The notes below the pieces were generated by a model. The model worked only from the letters and a program-made list of their open reading frames with translations. It ran no database searches and was not told the DNA's origin. A DNA stretch of 64,000 bases, taken from positions 57,155,816-57,219,815 of the forward strand of contig OZ024938.1 in assembly GCA_964017235.1 (NCBI GenBank). The letters are read 5' to 3'. Position 1 is the stretch's first letter. Each line of letters begins with the position of its first letter. Source of the DNA: Sabellastarte sp. h YS-2021 (taxonomy: Eukaryota; Annelida; Polychaeta; Sabellida; Sabellidae). Shown here piece after piece: positions 33,301 through 42,949 of this stretch. A program made the position numbers and the translations under genes.

Positions 33301-36127
33301 AGTTATCAAATATATTCTGTCTCTTGTAAAATGTTACAATTTTGGTGAAAAAAGTGATTAAAATTCATGTACATTTACTTACTGCAATAAATATCTGGAA
33401 TCTATATGTACCCAGGTTATATACATAATATTAAGTAATTTTTATAATTAGTGTATCTCCTCTGATTATCACCCCTAACAGGTCTTGATACCTCTAGGTT
33501 ATACAGCAGAATCTCTTATTATCTGATCCTCTTGGGAGAGTAACAATTAGGTCATACAATAGAATGGTCTCATAACAGAAAGCCTACAAAAATGTCGGAT
33601 AATAGAGGTTCTACTGGATACATAATATACCGTAATCTCTGGAATTAGTGCCCCCTCTCTGATTATCACCCCTAACATTTCTAGAACAAGTGGCAGTGAT
33701 CCAAAGATCAGAAATTAAGGCAAATGCTTCTCAAAAGTGAGAATCCTGTTTAAAGATCTGTTAGGGATCCTCTTTTTTACATTAGCTGTACATAATTAAG
33801 AGTGTGTAGTAAAATAACTTTGATTATTAATTTTGGCTGCCATTTGTCTTACCTGTTACACCAACACAAAGTAAGCAAAAAAATACTACAGAAAAAAACA
33901 ATTAATTTAGTTAATTTAATTAATTTAAGGTAGTCGTTAATTCTGCACAAATGCTTTTTGTTGTATACCCCACATCTATCAAAGATGCACAGCCCCTGGG
34001 CAATTATTATGGCAATTATGGTAGTTACACTGCCACAATCATGCAATAATAAATAATATTATAAAATAATATAAAATGGTACTAATTACTACTAAACACA
34101 TTCAATGGCAATTTTTGGACATTATGTTATTTTATTTATATTTTTGTCATTTATTTGAGTTCAGCTCTCATCTAACAGGCGAACCTCAATCTAGAGAAAT
34201 CACTGATAATAACAGCCCTAATAAATATAATGTACTGTGTATACCAGTATATATATTTATATTATATATCATGTGTTCCTTTTCCATTTAATTCGTGCAT
34301 ATGTTTATTTATCTATTTCTTCCTTTTCCTTTTAATTCGTATGAGCCTAACACCAAGGCTAAATATAGCACTTCCTTTACATGTGGAAATTTTGCCCAGA
34401 AAAAAAGAGAAAAAACAAACCAGGGTGTATATATATATGGAAGTCCGTTTCTTGCACATGATAGTTTTTTATGTAAGCCACTGTTGTAACTGTGTATGAT
34501 TTACCCACAGAAGTCCTTGTAAGGCAGTTTACACAGTCCTGTTTCAGGCTTATTTCATGTGATCTCAAACAGTAAATAGTGTTATATCATTCTCCACAAT
34601 CACTCATTGGGTGCATGGTTAAGGTCAAGGATTATCTGCTGACTACACTTTAGTGCTTTTGATGCTTTCCATTCCAAGTTTCCACTGTTCTTTTTTTAGG
34701 GGTAGGAGAGTGCTATTACTTATTTTAATAATCAATAATAATATTTACAGGATGTGGATATCAGGGATTCACTTTGATTTAAAGAGTGTTAATAAACTGG
34801 TGGATATTTGAGATTCTTTGATTTAAAACAATATTAGCAAGTTAGTGGACATTATTCTTTGATTTAGTCTTGACAAAAAAAAAAAAAAAAAAAAAAAATG
34901 AAAAAAAGTCAGTGGACACTTGGAGAGATTATCTGATTTTGAAAGAATATAAACAAATTGATGGACAATCTACATGTAATGCCACAGATGTTTAGTCAGG
35001 CAAATTGAATAGCTAATGAGAGTTACCAATAAATCAATAAAAGACTAATTGACAGACCATAAAGAACAGAATTTGACTTATTGAAGTTATTTACATGATT
35101 CATGTTAAGTCTTGCCACATTTAGTTACAAAGAGGTATAACACCACTGTTGAAAAGCTGTGATCTCTTCTATGTACATGCCTTTATTAAGCTGCTCCTGC
35201 TGGGAACACAGCTTGTATCAAAATGCACTCAATGACCAAGCAGATGCTTTTAGTATGTTTGTAATTTTTCCAGTGAGTTGCTGCTCAGAGACGTATATAC
35301 TATAAGTACAGTGTCAAACAAATCTCCACATTTTGAGTAAACTTCATTTCCCAATCCAAATTATGAAGAAATAAAAAATGAACGCTTGTATTAATCATTC
35401 TGTGAGCTTTTCTTACTCTATTCTTTCTATTATATTCTACACTTTTGTAGCGCATAATCTTTGCCAAGGTAAAACCAGAAACTAATTCAATAATGGTAAT
35501 CCACAGACACAGCATGGTCCATACCATGATAATTAATGTTTACTTTGACTCTAGACTTACATTATAACCCGCCACAACTCCCCCCCCCCCCCACCACCCC
35601 CCCCCCACCCCCACCCTACAACCGAAGAGGAGGTGTGTTTGTTTATTTTGAGAAACTTAGTGCTTAAACATTTGATTTTTTTGTGATTTTTGGCAATATA
35701 TTCATGCATAACTCACAAACTGTTCATTGAGTCAGGATTATATTTTCATTGTCCTTAAAATGGATAAATATCGAATTTATTATCATTATTTTGTGTTTTC
35801 AGAGTCATCGAAGAAGCCATTTCCAAGCTGGGAACCAAACATACTGAACACATCCGCATGTACGACCCCAATGGAGGCAAGGACAATGAGCGTCGCTTGA
35901 CAGGTCTCCACGAAACCTCGAGTATCCATGACTTCTCAGCCGGGGTGGCGAATCGCGGAGCGAGCATTCGTATCCCAAGGCAAGTTGGGGAGGATGGTTA
36001 TGGTTACTTGGAGGATAGGCGACCATCTTCCAACTGCGATCCATATGCTGTAACTGAAGCAATTGTCAGGTCAACAGTGTTAGATGATTGGAAGGACATA
36101 CCCAAAGGACAGGTGTCATTTTATTAG
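11335..36127 (+). CDS. GLUL: Glutamine synthetase (type II), spliced, 368 aa
   Basis: It makes L-glutamine from glutamate, ammonia and ATP, usually in the cytosol as a decamer. Six coding exons (11335-11479, 12630-12791, 24096-24242, 24686-24825, 25896-26083, 35803-36127) sum to 1107 nt, with GT/AG at every junction and no frame break. The beta-grasp N-domain has [17 protein letters not shown] (53-69). Catalytic residues are present: E127 and E129 (IEQEYT), E189, E196, E203 (GPCEG), H246 in [12 protein letters not shown]292, E298 (LHETSS), R312, R317, and E331 in [11 protein letters not shown]. The length matches animal enzymes (about 360-373 aa). The start [11 protein letters not shown] fits a cytosolic form; no clear mitochondrial presequence is seen. 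Confidence 0.97.
12303..12498. mobile_element. 196-bp MITE, TACCGTA ends
   Basis: Left TACCGTAAATTTTCCAAATA and right TTATTTTGAAAAAATACGGTA are imperfect inverted repeats bounded by TA, as in Tc1/mariner-class elements. The interior repeats AACGCCTGGTTCAA on both arms. A related half-copy beginning TACCGTAATCTCTGGAATTA lies near 33630. Confidence 0.7.
12630..12791 (+). CDS. GLUL: GS coding exon 2 (FDGSS motif)
   Basis: Acceptor TTTTACTCAG|AA, donor ACAG|GTGAGG, 162 nt, phase 1 on both sides. It carries the GS signature [10 protein letters not shown] and ends [14 protein letters not shown]. The preceding intron contains the TIR element at 12303-12498. Confidence 0.96.
13071..13327. mobile_element. 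MITE, TAGAGTAAGAAAT family, copy 1
   Basis: It starts TAGAGTAAGAAATGTAAAAT and ends TAATCTCTACTCTA. It is colinear with the better-preserved copy at 42145-42372, sharing CCACATATCTGAAAT and TGTATAGTAAATTAAGGC. The ends here are diverged, so this copy is older. Confidence 0.8.
13328..14718. other. Intronic stretch without recognised features
   Basis: AT-rich GS intron sequence with no coding or well-bounded repeat signature seen. Confidence 0.5.
14862..15577. mobile_element. CTG-site TIR element 1 (716 bp)
   Basis: The left end GGGCCGGTTTCATGAAAGG and right end CTTTTCATGAAACCGGCCC are inverted repeats. CTG lies immediately outside both ends (14859-14861, 15578-15580). The interior is rich in GAGTCTCA / TGAGAC motifs in both orientations, so it can fold on itself. 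No transposase. The short ORF at 14970-15206 (-) is not convincing. Confidence 0.88.
15581..16170. mobile_element. CTG-site TIR element 2 (590 bp)
   Basis: Ends GGGCTGATTTCATGAAAGG and CCTTTCATGAAATCCGCCC. It is separated from element 1 by exactly one CTG and followed by another CTG (16171-16173) where the SINE resumes. Interior motifs match element 1 but the sequences differ, so it is a related subfamily and not a simple duplicate. Confidence 0.88.
16960..17002 (+). repeat. G-rich tract
   Basis: Runs of three or more G separated by single T or A bases satisfy a G-quadruplex pattern on the + (GS sense) strand inside an intron. Simple-sequence origin is likely. Confidence 0.7.
17123..17219 (+). 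repeat. 48-bp direct duplication
   Basis: CTGTTATG followed by ATTTTCCACAAGCCATACAG is present twice in tandem with only a few differences. Confidence 0.85.
17596..17641 (+). repeat. (GCC)n microsatellite in copy A
   Basis: About 15 trinucleotide units start roughly 50 bp from the element's 5' end. Length differs between copies (37736-37786 in B, about 46003-46028 in C), so it is unstable. A predicted Arg run in one frame is an artefact of this tract. Confidence 0.95.
17790..19620 (+). repeat. ~350-bp tandem array, 5-6 diverged units
   Basis: Landmarks such as TTTGGACTTTTTGC and CCTGTGTATGAGGACC recur with about 350-bp spacing (for example 18499, 18850 and 19200). Units share AACTTGGAAATGGTAAGTCT. 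It is the core of the Helentron-like element and recurs in copies B and C. The antisense ORFs inside it are repeat artefacts. Confidence 0.88.
21316..24023 (+). mobile_element. Second Helentron/HINE-like family, satellite-bearing (2.7 kb)
   Basis: The 5' end AATTGTATCCACTG (21316-21329) is part of a hairpin (TATCCACTGG/CCGGTGGATA) and is followed by a GCC run (about 21366-21384). An exact inverted copy CAGTGGATACAATT is at 23977-23990. After it come a hairpin (GCATTGG, 23992-23998, with CCGATGC, 24003-24009) and CTAGTTT (24017-24023), the same terminus as the 3.3-kb family. The core is the 147-bp array. If only the paired ends were counted this could be read as a TIR element ending at 23990 with AATT target sites; the shared 3' end favours the Helentron-like reading. 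Confidence 0.65.
21716..23960 (+). repeat. 147-bp tandem array, ~15 units
   Basis: ACTCGCTTATTATTGGTCCT recurs every 147 bp from about 21728 to 23933, giving 15 periods with one single-base indel, plus partial units at both ends. Each unit contains TTGACCTTGGGCCCCTCC and GGTAAACCAACATATAG. Because 147 is divisible by 3, several frames stay open on both strands; none looks like a protein gene. Confidence 0.97.
24096..24242 (+). CDS. GLUL: GS coding exon 3 (metal-binding EQEYT)
   Basis: Acceptor TTTTTCCAG|AG, donor CAGG|GTGAGT, 147 nt. It encodes ETNHRYTC through [10 protein letters not shown] to NGFPGPQ. The Helentron-like element upstream ends only about 73 bp before this exon. A 40-nt A-run starts 31 bp after the donor. 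Confidence 0.96.
24273..24312 (+). repeat. Poly(A) tract in GS intron
   Basis: About 40 consecutive A, followed by CCAA repeats. No adjoining LINE or SINE body recognised. Confidence 0.9.
24401..24592 (+). repeat. 24-bp tandem repeat, ~8 units
   Basis: GATATTTGATAATATATTTT followed by CACA repeats with a 24-bp period and scattered substitutions, between GS coding exons 3 and 4. It contributes only Ile/Tyr-rich spurious ORFs. Confidence 0.93.
24686..24825 (+). CDS. GLUL: GS coding exon 4
   Basis: Acceptor ATGACAG|GT, donor TATCAG|GTACAG, 140 nt. It encodes [20 protein letters not shown] to [12 protein letters not shown], including active-site E189 and E196. The downstream junction is phase 0. 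Confidence 0.96.
25340..25530 (+). mobile_element. Degraded SINE family 1 copy
   Basis: TGGGAAAGCTG, TATGTACTGGTTTCCTCTGC and GTGATATAACCTG appear in the same order as in the intact copy at 26175-26403. The head is lost and the tail is AAATAAATT. Confidence 0.7.
25896..26083 (+). CDS. GLUL: GS coding exon 5 (catalytic NGAGAH)
   Basis: Acceptor TCTATTAG|GTT, donor CTCAA|GTGAGT, 188 nt. It encodes [14 protein letters not shown] through [25 protein letters not shown] (26175-26403) begins 92 bp after the donor. Confidence 0.96.
26175..26403 (+). mobile_element. SINE family 1, best-preserved copy
   Basis: GGGGTCACGGTGGCAGAGTG has an A-box-like TGGCAGAGTGGTAACAC. The B box GGTTCGGTTCC is at 26225-26235 with normal spacing. 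A conserved body (GACGAACTGTATGTACTGG, GATATGACCTGTACAGTG) follows, and the tail is (AAAT)n. The tRNA-like head is diverged beyond a functional cloverleaf. It is transcribed with the GS intron. Confidence 0.88.
27973..28201 (+). repeat. 114-bp direct duplication
   Basis: GTTAGTGGTAGGGT to CACGTCTA(G)AAGCTAT is present twice in tandem (starts 27973 and 28087), with a few substitutions. Confidence 0.9.
31228..31510 (+). repeat. ~62-bp tandem repeat, 4-5 units
   Basis: ATGAACTCAGTAGACTGATA-type units recur at 31295, 31357, 31420 and 31482, spaced 62-63 bp, alternating with TTGGGTTCACT. Confidence 0.88.
32816..33151. mobile_element. 336-bp element with 61-bp TIRs
   Basis: TGTAAAAATTTTATTGTAAT.. 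to ..CCTTATCCTCACTAG (32816-32876) is inverted at 33091-33151 with one mismatch. It starts at the base after the 5.2-kb element ends. About 32943-33090 is the reverse complement of the subterminal block of that element (27628 to about 27770), and both TIRs share CCTTATCCTCACTAG, so the two are one family with different outer ends. Confidence 0.9.
33504..33616. mobile_element. Short pogo/Tigger-like MITE
   Basis: CAGCAGAATCTCTTATTATC at the left and GGATAATAGAGGTTCTACTG at the right are imperfect inverted repeats resembling the CAGTAGAACCTC..ATTATCCG ends of pogo/Tigger elements. A lone related end (CAGTAAAACCCCTCTTATGT) is near 12170 and another remnant is near 42450. Confidence 0.65.
33617..35802. 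other. End of last GS intron
   Basis: AT-rich, with a poly(A) tract near 34875-34898 and a C-rich tract at 35578-35620. No gene recognised. The intron ends in a TTTTGTGTTTTCAG acceptor at 35802. Confidence 0.5.
35803..36127 (+). CDS. GLUL: GS terminal coding exon
   Basis: Acceptor TTTTCAG|A completes Lys261, then [10 protein letters not shown]. It contains [27 protein letters not shown] and [19 protein letters not shown], and ends KGQVSFY followed by TAG at 36125-36127. The last ~17 residues diverge from vertebrate GS, as is usual for this tail. Confidence 0.97.
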
Positions 36128-36792
36128 GATTTAAAGTGACAGGAGTAGATAGAGAAGAGAAAACAATAGAAAAGATACCTTGACATAAACAAGTCATGAT
36201 TGACCACAGTGTGTGTTGATATTATAAGAGCTTGTCATGTCACCAATAATACCTGCAACATCTGTATATAGACAGTCTGTGTGTACAGTGATTACTTAAC
36301 TAATTAGTGAATCTCAGATATCATTCTAATTATTCAGGAGATGTGAAATCTGGGTACAGGACAAAATGTACAGGGACAGAATATACCATACCAAGAAATA
36401 ATTTTGATTTTCAGTTAAAGTTTAATGTTGTTACTGATTACTTTTGTACTATTTTCAGTGAATATTGAAAAAAAAAGTGTATGAAGATTTAAAATTTTCA
36501 GAATTTGTTTCAGTTTTGTGTATTGATAGAACTGTTGCTTATTTTGTTGTGGTAATTTATGGTTTAAGTGTGAAGAGGAAAACTGCAGAGTTTGAAACAG
36601 ATAAAATAAGAGCCATTTATTGGAGATAGACTAGTTGAAAAGTAGTATTAAAAAATCCTTTTTCCATTATGCAGAAAAATAACAAAGTATTTGTAGAAAC
36701 ACATAATGCTTGATTTCTGAAAACCTTTTCTGTTGGAGATCACTATGATTTATATTTGTAATTACTGATTTTATAATTAGTCAGATATCAAT
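36128..36792 (+). other. Probable 3' UTR of GS
   Basis: Non-coding sequence after the GS stop. A weak ATTAAA signal occurs near 36646, but no AATAAA with a convincing downstream element is seen before the hAT MITE at 36793. The cleavage site cannot be fixed from sequence. Confidence 0.4.
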
Positions 36793-37289
36793 TAGGGATG
36801 GGTCGGTATGAAAAATATGCAGCACCAATGCAAAACCGTACCGATTCCGGGATTCCGCGTTTTAGTACACTCCAAACAAACATGGACGTTTCCTCTTCAT
36901 GACATCACAATAAAAGTGACCAAATGTGCGAAATACAAGATAAAAGCTTATAATTTCTTCAGATTTCTTGTTTGTTCCCAATATCTTAAGTTTTCCTTCA
37001 GTTATATAAGCTGACAAGTGAAATTGAGGTTATAAATTGTCGTAACCTAAACATGGCAGTTCTGCTCAACATAATCGATAGTACTGTATAAAGTCTGCAA
37101 ATGCATGAAAATTAGGGAGAAAAGCTTATAATTTCTTCAGATTTCAGGTCTGTTTCTAATTTTTTAACTCTTCCTTCCATTACATGTGCTGACAAGCAAA
37201 GTGGCGGTTGTAAAATCTCATCACGGTATTTCAGTAAAATGCTCTCAATACTGAGATACCGGACCTACCGACCCATCCCTAATATCAAT
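36785..37289. mobile_element. hAT-type MITE 2 with 8-bp target duplication
   Basis: The element is 36793-37281 (489 bp), ends TAGGGATGGGTCGGTA and TACCGACCCATCCCTA. It is flanked by identical ATATCAAT (36785-36792 and 37282-37289). The interior contains two diverged direct copies of AAAAGCTTATAATTTCTTCA. No transposase. Unrelated in sequence to the MITE at 10940. Confidence 0.92.
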
Positions 37290-37685
37290 ACATGCTGCTA
37301 AGATCCGATAAGATTACATCTTATGACAAAGGGCATGTATTAAGTTGGTTTATAATGTGCAACTCAACAAGATATGGTGATGTCATTGTTTTTGTTTTAG
37401 TTGTTTTATGTGCACCCTTTTCGATGATGTCATCGGGTCATGTGTTCATGTCACAGGAATTAGAAAGCAGGAAGACTTGAAAATTGTATTGTCACTCTGT
37501 CACATTGTTATGAATTGCTGGTAAATAGACAATTTTGTTTCTGCAGGTTTTGTGAAAAATTTAATTTCTCAAGTTTTATTGAGGCCAAAAGTTTTGAACT
37601 ATTTTAGCATTGTTTATGAAATACATGTTGTGGACCATTTGTGTACCTTATATGGCAAATAGCTTTGGACAAAACATGGGTATCA

Positions 37686-37735
37686 TTATTATATCCCCAG
37701 ACGAAAGTCGGGGATATATTGGATTCAGGTCCGTC

Positions 37736-37787
<52 letters not shown>

Positions 37788-40700
37788 AGAAATTTCCTTG
37801 TGGACGCGATAACTCAAAAACAAATTAATATTTTTTTTTCAAACTTGGTACACATGTTAAGGGTGCCCAAAGGAAGATCCCTATTTTAAGGTGACCTTAA
37901 ACTCCCAGTAAAAAAGAACTTATGGCCACCTTAAGGTCAGAAATTGGACTTTTGGCCACTTAGAGCCCTGTAGGTCACAAACTATGATGCTCAGCTGGCT
38001 GAAATTTTACCTGACAACACATTAATATGTTCTTAGTACATGTGCCGAAAATCACGACTTTAAGTTGAGGAGAAAATTGTGTTTGAGGCCCATAAATACC
38101 CCCACTTGGGGATTTTTTGCTATACTTTTCACATATTTTGCCCTATAATTTGGAAGTGGTAATTCTGATGAGTCTCAAACTGCGCTAGGTATAACTTTGA
38201 TATGTAATCCTTGTCTGTAGAAAATTTTAGGGCTGTAGGTTTACCCAAAGGGGTCGACTTAAGGTCTCAAAAGTGCCCACAGAGACCCAATTTATGCACT
38301 TTTTGCCACTTTCAAGCACTGTAGCTTTCAAACTGTGTCTCTCATCTAAGTTAAATATCATCTGGGAATATATCTATGTGTTTTCTTATATGTGCCCCAA
38401 CATTTAGGCCTTTAATAGAGAGTTAACCTGTGTATCAGGACCATAAACACCCACCCGAGTGACCCTTATAAGACATTTTTCACATCTTTTTCCCTGTAAC
38501 TTGGAAATGGTAAGTCTGAGAAGTTTCAAACTGTATTAGATATATATTCTGTGTGTAATCTTAGTATGTAACAGATTTTAAGTCTGAAGCTTTAATTTTG
38601 AAGGTCAAATTGAGGTCTCTAAAAGGCTCCCAAAGACCCAATATTTGGACTTTTTGCTACTTTTAAGCCCTGTGACTGTCAAACTATGTGACTGATAGAG
38701 CTCAAATCCTATCTGGGAAGATATTAGTATGTTATTTATATATGTGCCAAAAATTAAGGCTTTAAGAAGACATTTAACCTGTGTATGAGGACCATAAATC
38801 CCCACCCGAGTGACCATTTTTAGACATTTTTCACATATTTTTCCCTGTAACTTGGAAATGGTAAGTCTAAGAAGTTTCAAACTGTATTAGATGCATATTC
38901 TATGTGTAATCTTAGTATGTGACAAATTTTAAGTCTGAAGCTTTAATTTGAAGGCCACATTTAGGTCTCTAGAAGGCCCCATAAAGACCCAGTATTTGGA
39001 CTTTTTGCCAATTTTAAGGCCTGTGACTGTTAAACTATGTGACTGATAGAGCTGAAATCTCATCTGGGAATACATTATTATGTTCTTTTTACATGTACCA
39101 AAAATCAAGGCTTCAAGTAGACATTTCACCTGTGTATGAGGACCTTAAACACCCACCTGAGTGACCCTTTTAAGACATTTTTCACATATTTTGCTCTGTA
39201 ACTTGGAAATGGTAAGTCTGAGAAGTTTCAAACTTTATTAGATACATATTCTATGTGTAATCTTAGTATGTAACAAATTTTAAGTCTGAAGCTTTAATTT
39301 GAAAGCCACATCGAGATCTCTAAAAGGCCCACAGAGACCCAATATTTGGACTTTTTACCACCTTTAAGCCCTGTGACTGTTAAACTATGTGATTGATGGA
39401 GCTGAAATCCCATCTGGGAATGCATTATTATGTCCTTTTTACATATGCCGAAAATCAAGGTTTTTAGTAGACATTTAACCTGTGTATGAGGGCCATAGAC
39501 ACTCGCCCAAGTGCCTTTTTGGACATTTTTTCCGTATTTTGCCCTGTTATTTGGAAATGCTTAGTGTGACAAGTCTTAAACTGTATTATATATAATTTTT
39601 GTTTGTTATGTATGTCCCCCAAAACGTTTCAGATCTGTTGTTTAATTGCTAAGGTCTCTTTAACAATTGTAAAATGCCCACAGAAACCCAATTTATGGAC
39701 ATTATGCCACTTTAAAGCCCAGTAACTGTCAAACTATGTGGGTTATAGAGCTGAAATCTTTGAATTTTTAAAAGGAAATGCCTGTCTATTTAAATTTTGA
39801 ATATTAATAATGTTATGGCTATCTTAGTCTTTTAAGAACTTATTTTTGTGTGTTATACCTCTGCTTGCTGAGTTTTTAACTTTTTAAAATGAAACTGGTT
39901 AAACATATTCAAGTAGACAAAATGGACACTTTAAGTGAGCTTTAAGTCCCAATATTAATGAAATTATATCCTTATGTAGTAAAACTAGGGGATTTTTAAC
40001 CCTCAACTAGCCCAGTTTTATTCAACTTGCCTCAGTTAATTTTGACACAGCTCCTACAGTTATGAACTCATTTCAGTTGATAATCACATACTTAAAATTC
40101 TCAATTTTTTTTGTATTTGAGTACCCCTTTTATATAGATTGTTTGTTTACCATTTATGCATCCCCCACCCGGATTCCCCCCACCCACCTCTGGGACCTCC
40201 AGCTATATTGAGTGACACTAAATAAACAAAGGTATTTAATGATATCAGATGAGAAACAAAGAACTCAATGGGGTTGCAGATCTTGTGTAATAGTGAGAGA
40301 GGTGTGGAGAAGGGGAGAGGGGTGGGGGGGGGGGGAGGTGGTGGGCTTCATTACATATAACACAAAGGGGAGTCAGAACTGAGATTGTGTCACATATTTA
40401 GGTTGCATATATATGGACCACATATATAGGTATAGAGGAAATGAATAACTGAAAACAATTTGCAAATTCTAAAAATAATATAATAAAATAATAATATACA
40501 TAATTTTTTTTTAAATAATATTTTATTTGTGAACAAATATAGAAACAGATATGCGCTTTTGGGATTATGAATTTTAGAATGGACATTGAATCATCAATCA
40601 TTTAAATACTTTGAAGGAAGATTGAAAAGTATGATGAGTTGAGTTTGAAGGAAGATTGAAAAGTATGATGAGTTGAGTTAAAAATAATATTTTATTTGTC

Positions 40701-41013
40701 AACAAATATAGAAACAGATATGCTCTTTTGGGATTATTATTTTAGAATGGACATTCAATCATCAATCATTTAAATACTTTGAAAATAGGTTTAGAGTTAT
40801 CATTGCAGGAAGATTGAAAATATAATTTGAGTTATGTATTCGGCGTCTGGGGATACACCATCTTCCTTGGAAGATATAAACAGAGTAGATTGATGTGCTG
40901 AAGTTCATATAATAATGGGTAATTATGTTTTAAAAAATTCCCGATCAAAACCTGTGGCGTGAGTGATGACCTGTCTGGGGATATGTTGGCGCCGAGTTGG
41001 CCCAATCTAGTTT
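37686..41013 (+). mobile_element. Helentron/HINE-like element, copy B (3.3 kb)
   Basis: Same ends as copy A and nearly identical through its length, including the 350-bp core. It differs by microsatellite length, a few indels and a short duplication near 40620-40680. Flanking sequences differ from copy A, so it moved by transposition and not as part of a larger duplication. It lies about 1.6 kb downstream of the GS stop. Confidence 0.75.
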
Positions 41014-41970
41014 GATCAGGGTTTCTTGCTACAAATCAACATTAAGTATCAAACATTTTTTTTAGCTCAAATGAACTTAACAATGTGTACATGTATTATA
41101 TGTTAAGATTATTAATGCTTTTTAACTTTGTAAAATACGATTCCATTAAAAAATAGAACTTCAATTGTCTTATGTGTGTATTCACTTAACTGTAATAATT
41201 TCGAATAAAATCTGTCGAAAATAATGCCAAAATCTCAGTTCAATTACAGGCCTGATTAAAATGATTGGAGCCACTTTAGAAGTTTTGAAGAGTGGTTAAT
41301 GTTTGCAATAAGTATCCATGATTTCCCAAAATTTTATAAGTTGGATTTCTCTATGCATACAATAATGGCTGAAAACATAATAACTATATATACTAATAGT
41401 TTGGTATAATTGTGTAAACTTTTAGAAAATCCTGTTGAAAAGAATCTCTGGTTTGTGTGTCAAAAAAGTAACTGCAGACCATATGAATTGACCCTGTACG
41501 GCATCAGAGGTCATGTGAAACATTTTAAAGGTGTGGGAACTTCTCCTGTATATCTTAATATGATCAAAATCAGCTGCTGTTTTGATATTCAAACTATTTA
41601 ATATTTATATACGAGAAAAAAAAACAACTAATAATGACAATCTGCATATATATGACCCTCCCTAAAACACTGTAGATCTTGCTTATGTATTGCTTGGTGG
41701 CATTAACAAGTTAAACAATTATTTAAACTTTATAATTGGTATAAAACCTTTGATAAATCTTATAATTTTTTTTGTGTGTGTGCTTAAGAGAGCTTCTATC
41801 AACATAACCAGGATTCTTATTAAAAGAAAAATACAGAATTTATATTGAACGTATTGCGGCTCATTTTTAAATGTGCACTACCCACGTATGGACCAAGAAG
41901 GGCAAGGGTGTGAACCAAAATTCAAATCCATGTTTGTATGACTGCAAGGACCAGTGTGAATAGGCCACAA

Positions 41971-42140
41971 ACCAAATATGTATTTCCCTACTATTTTATC
42001 GTAAGCTACCAAATTTGTACTTCCCTAATGTTTTATGGTAAGCTACCAAAATTGTATTTCCCTACGTTTTTATCCTAAGCTACCAAATTTGTATTTTCCT
42101 ACTGTTTTACCCTATGCTACCAAATTTGTATTTCCTTACT
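41971..42140 (+). repeat. 36-37-bp tandem repeat, ~5 units
   Basis: CTACCAAATTTGTATTTCCC-type units start their ACCAAA at 41971, 42008, 42045, 42082 and 42118. Confidence 0.9.
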
Positions 42141-42144
42141 GTCT

Positions 42145-42372
42145 TAGAGTAAGAAATCTAAAATTCGCCACATATCTGAAATTCGCCACATGTAAAAATA
42201 CTAATAAAATAAATGAATTGTGGTGAGATTTGTTGACTGTATAGTAAATTAAGGCTTTTTGAACTGAAAATACCAACTTTTAGACAAAAACATCATTTTC
42301 TTCATAAAATTAGCTAAGGTTTTAGAGGTGGCGAATTTTAGATTCCTGGCGAATTTTAGATTTCTTACTCTA
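42145..42372. mobile_element. MITE, TAGAGTAAGAAAT family, copy 2
   Basis: Perfect 26-bp TIRs (42145-42170 and 42347-42372; TAGAGTAAGAAATCTAAAAT.. and its inverse) with TA at the outer ends. The inner arms repeat AATTCGCCA/TGGCGAATT twice. Homologous to 13071-13327. Confidence 0.9.
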
Positions 42373-42949
42373 CACCAAGCTACCTCTTTTAGTTTACGAC
42401 TATTGTTTGACCTATACAAAATATTTCTGTCAGAACTGGGTCAGATATTAGAGGTTCTGCTGTTTATTAAAAGGGTAAAGCTTTCAACTATAAATAGATT
42501 ATATTAATCACACTTCTCTATACTACATAATGGCAGCTACGTTAAAATGAATTTTGTTTATTTAATGAACATAGAATTAATTCAAAATAGGACATTTAAA
42601 ATTACCTATTCCATTCACAAGGTTATTAAAACAAACATACGCAGGTTGTTCCTTTGTAGAAGTGATCCTATCATAAAATACTTTAGATCCACCTAAATTT
42701 GAATAATTCAAATTAAGATTCCTTGGTAGATTTGAACCTTTCAAAAATACTTTTATCCACATTAATTTGACCATTGGCTATATTTTAGGTCGAGATTTCT
42801 GTACTTGTATTGATTTTCTTTGAAGCTAGATACAGGTAAATATATATTGCATTACAAGCTTTACCTCCAATAAAAAATATATAGAAAAACGAAACCCAAA
42901 CTTAGAGAAAACTCAAACCAGATTTTTTTTACATATGAAATCTGTATTT

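Noticed and set aside
35755-36062. Antisense ORFs over the last GS exon
   Set aside because: Shadow frames of a well-conserved coding exon.
37686-41013. Segmental duplication of the 17.5-20.9 kb region
   Set aside because: Similarity ends exactly at the element termini and the flanks are unrelated, so transposition explains it.
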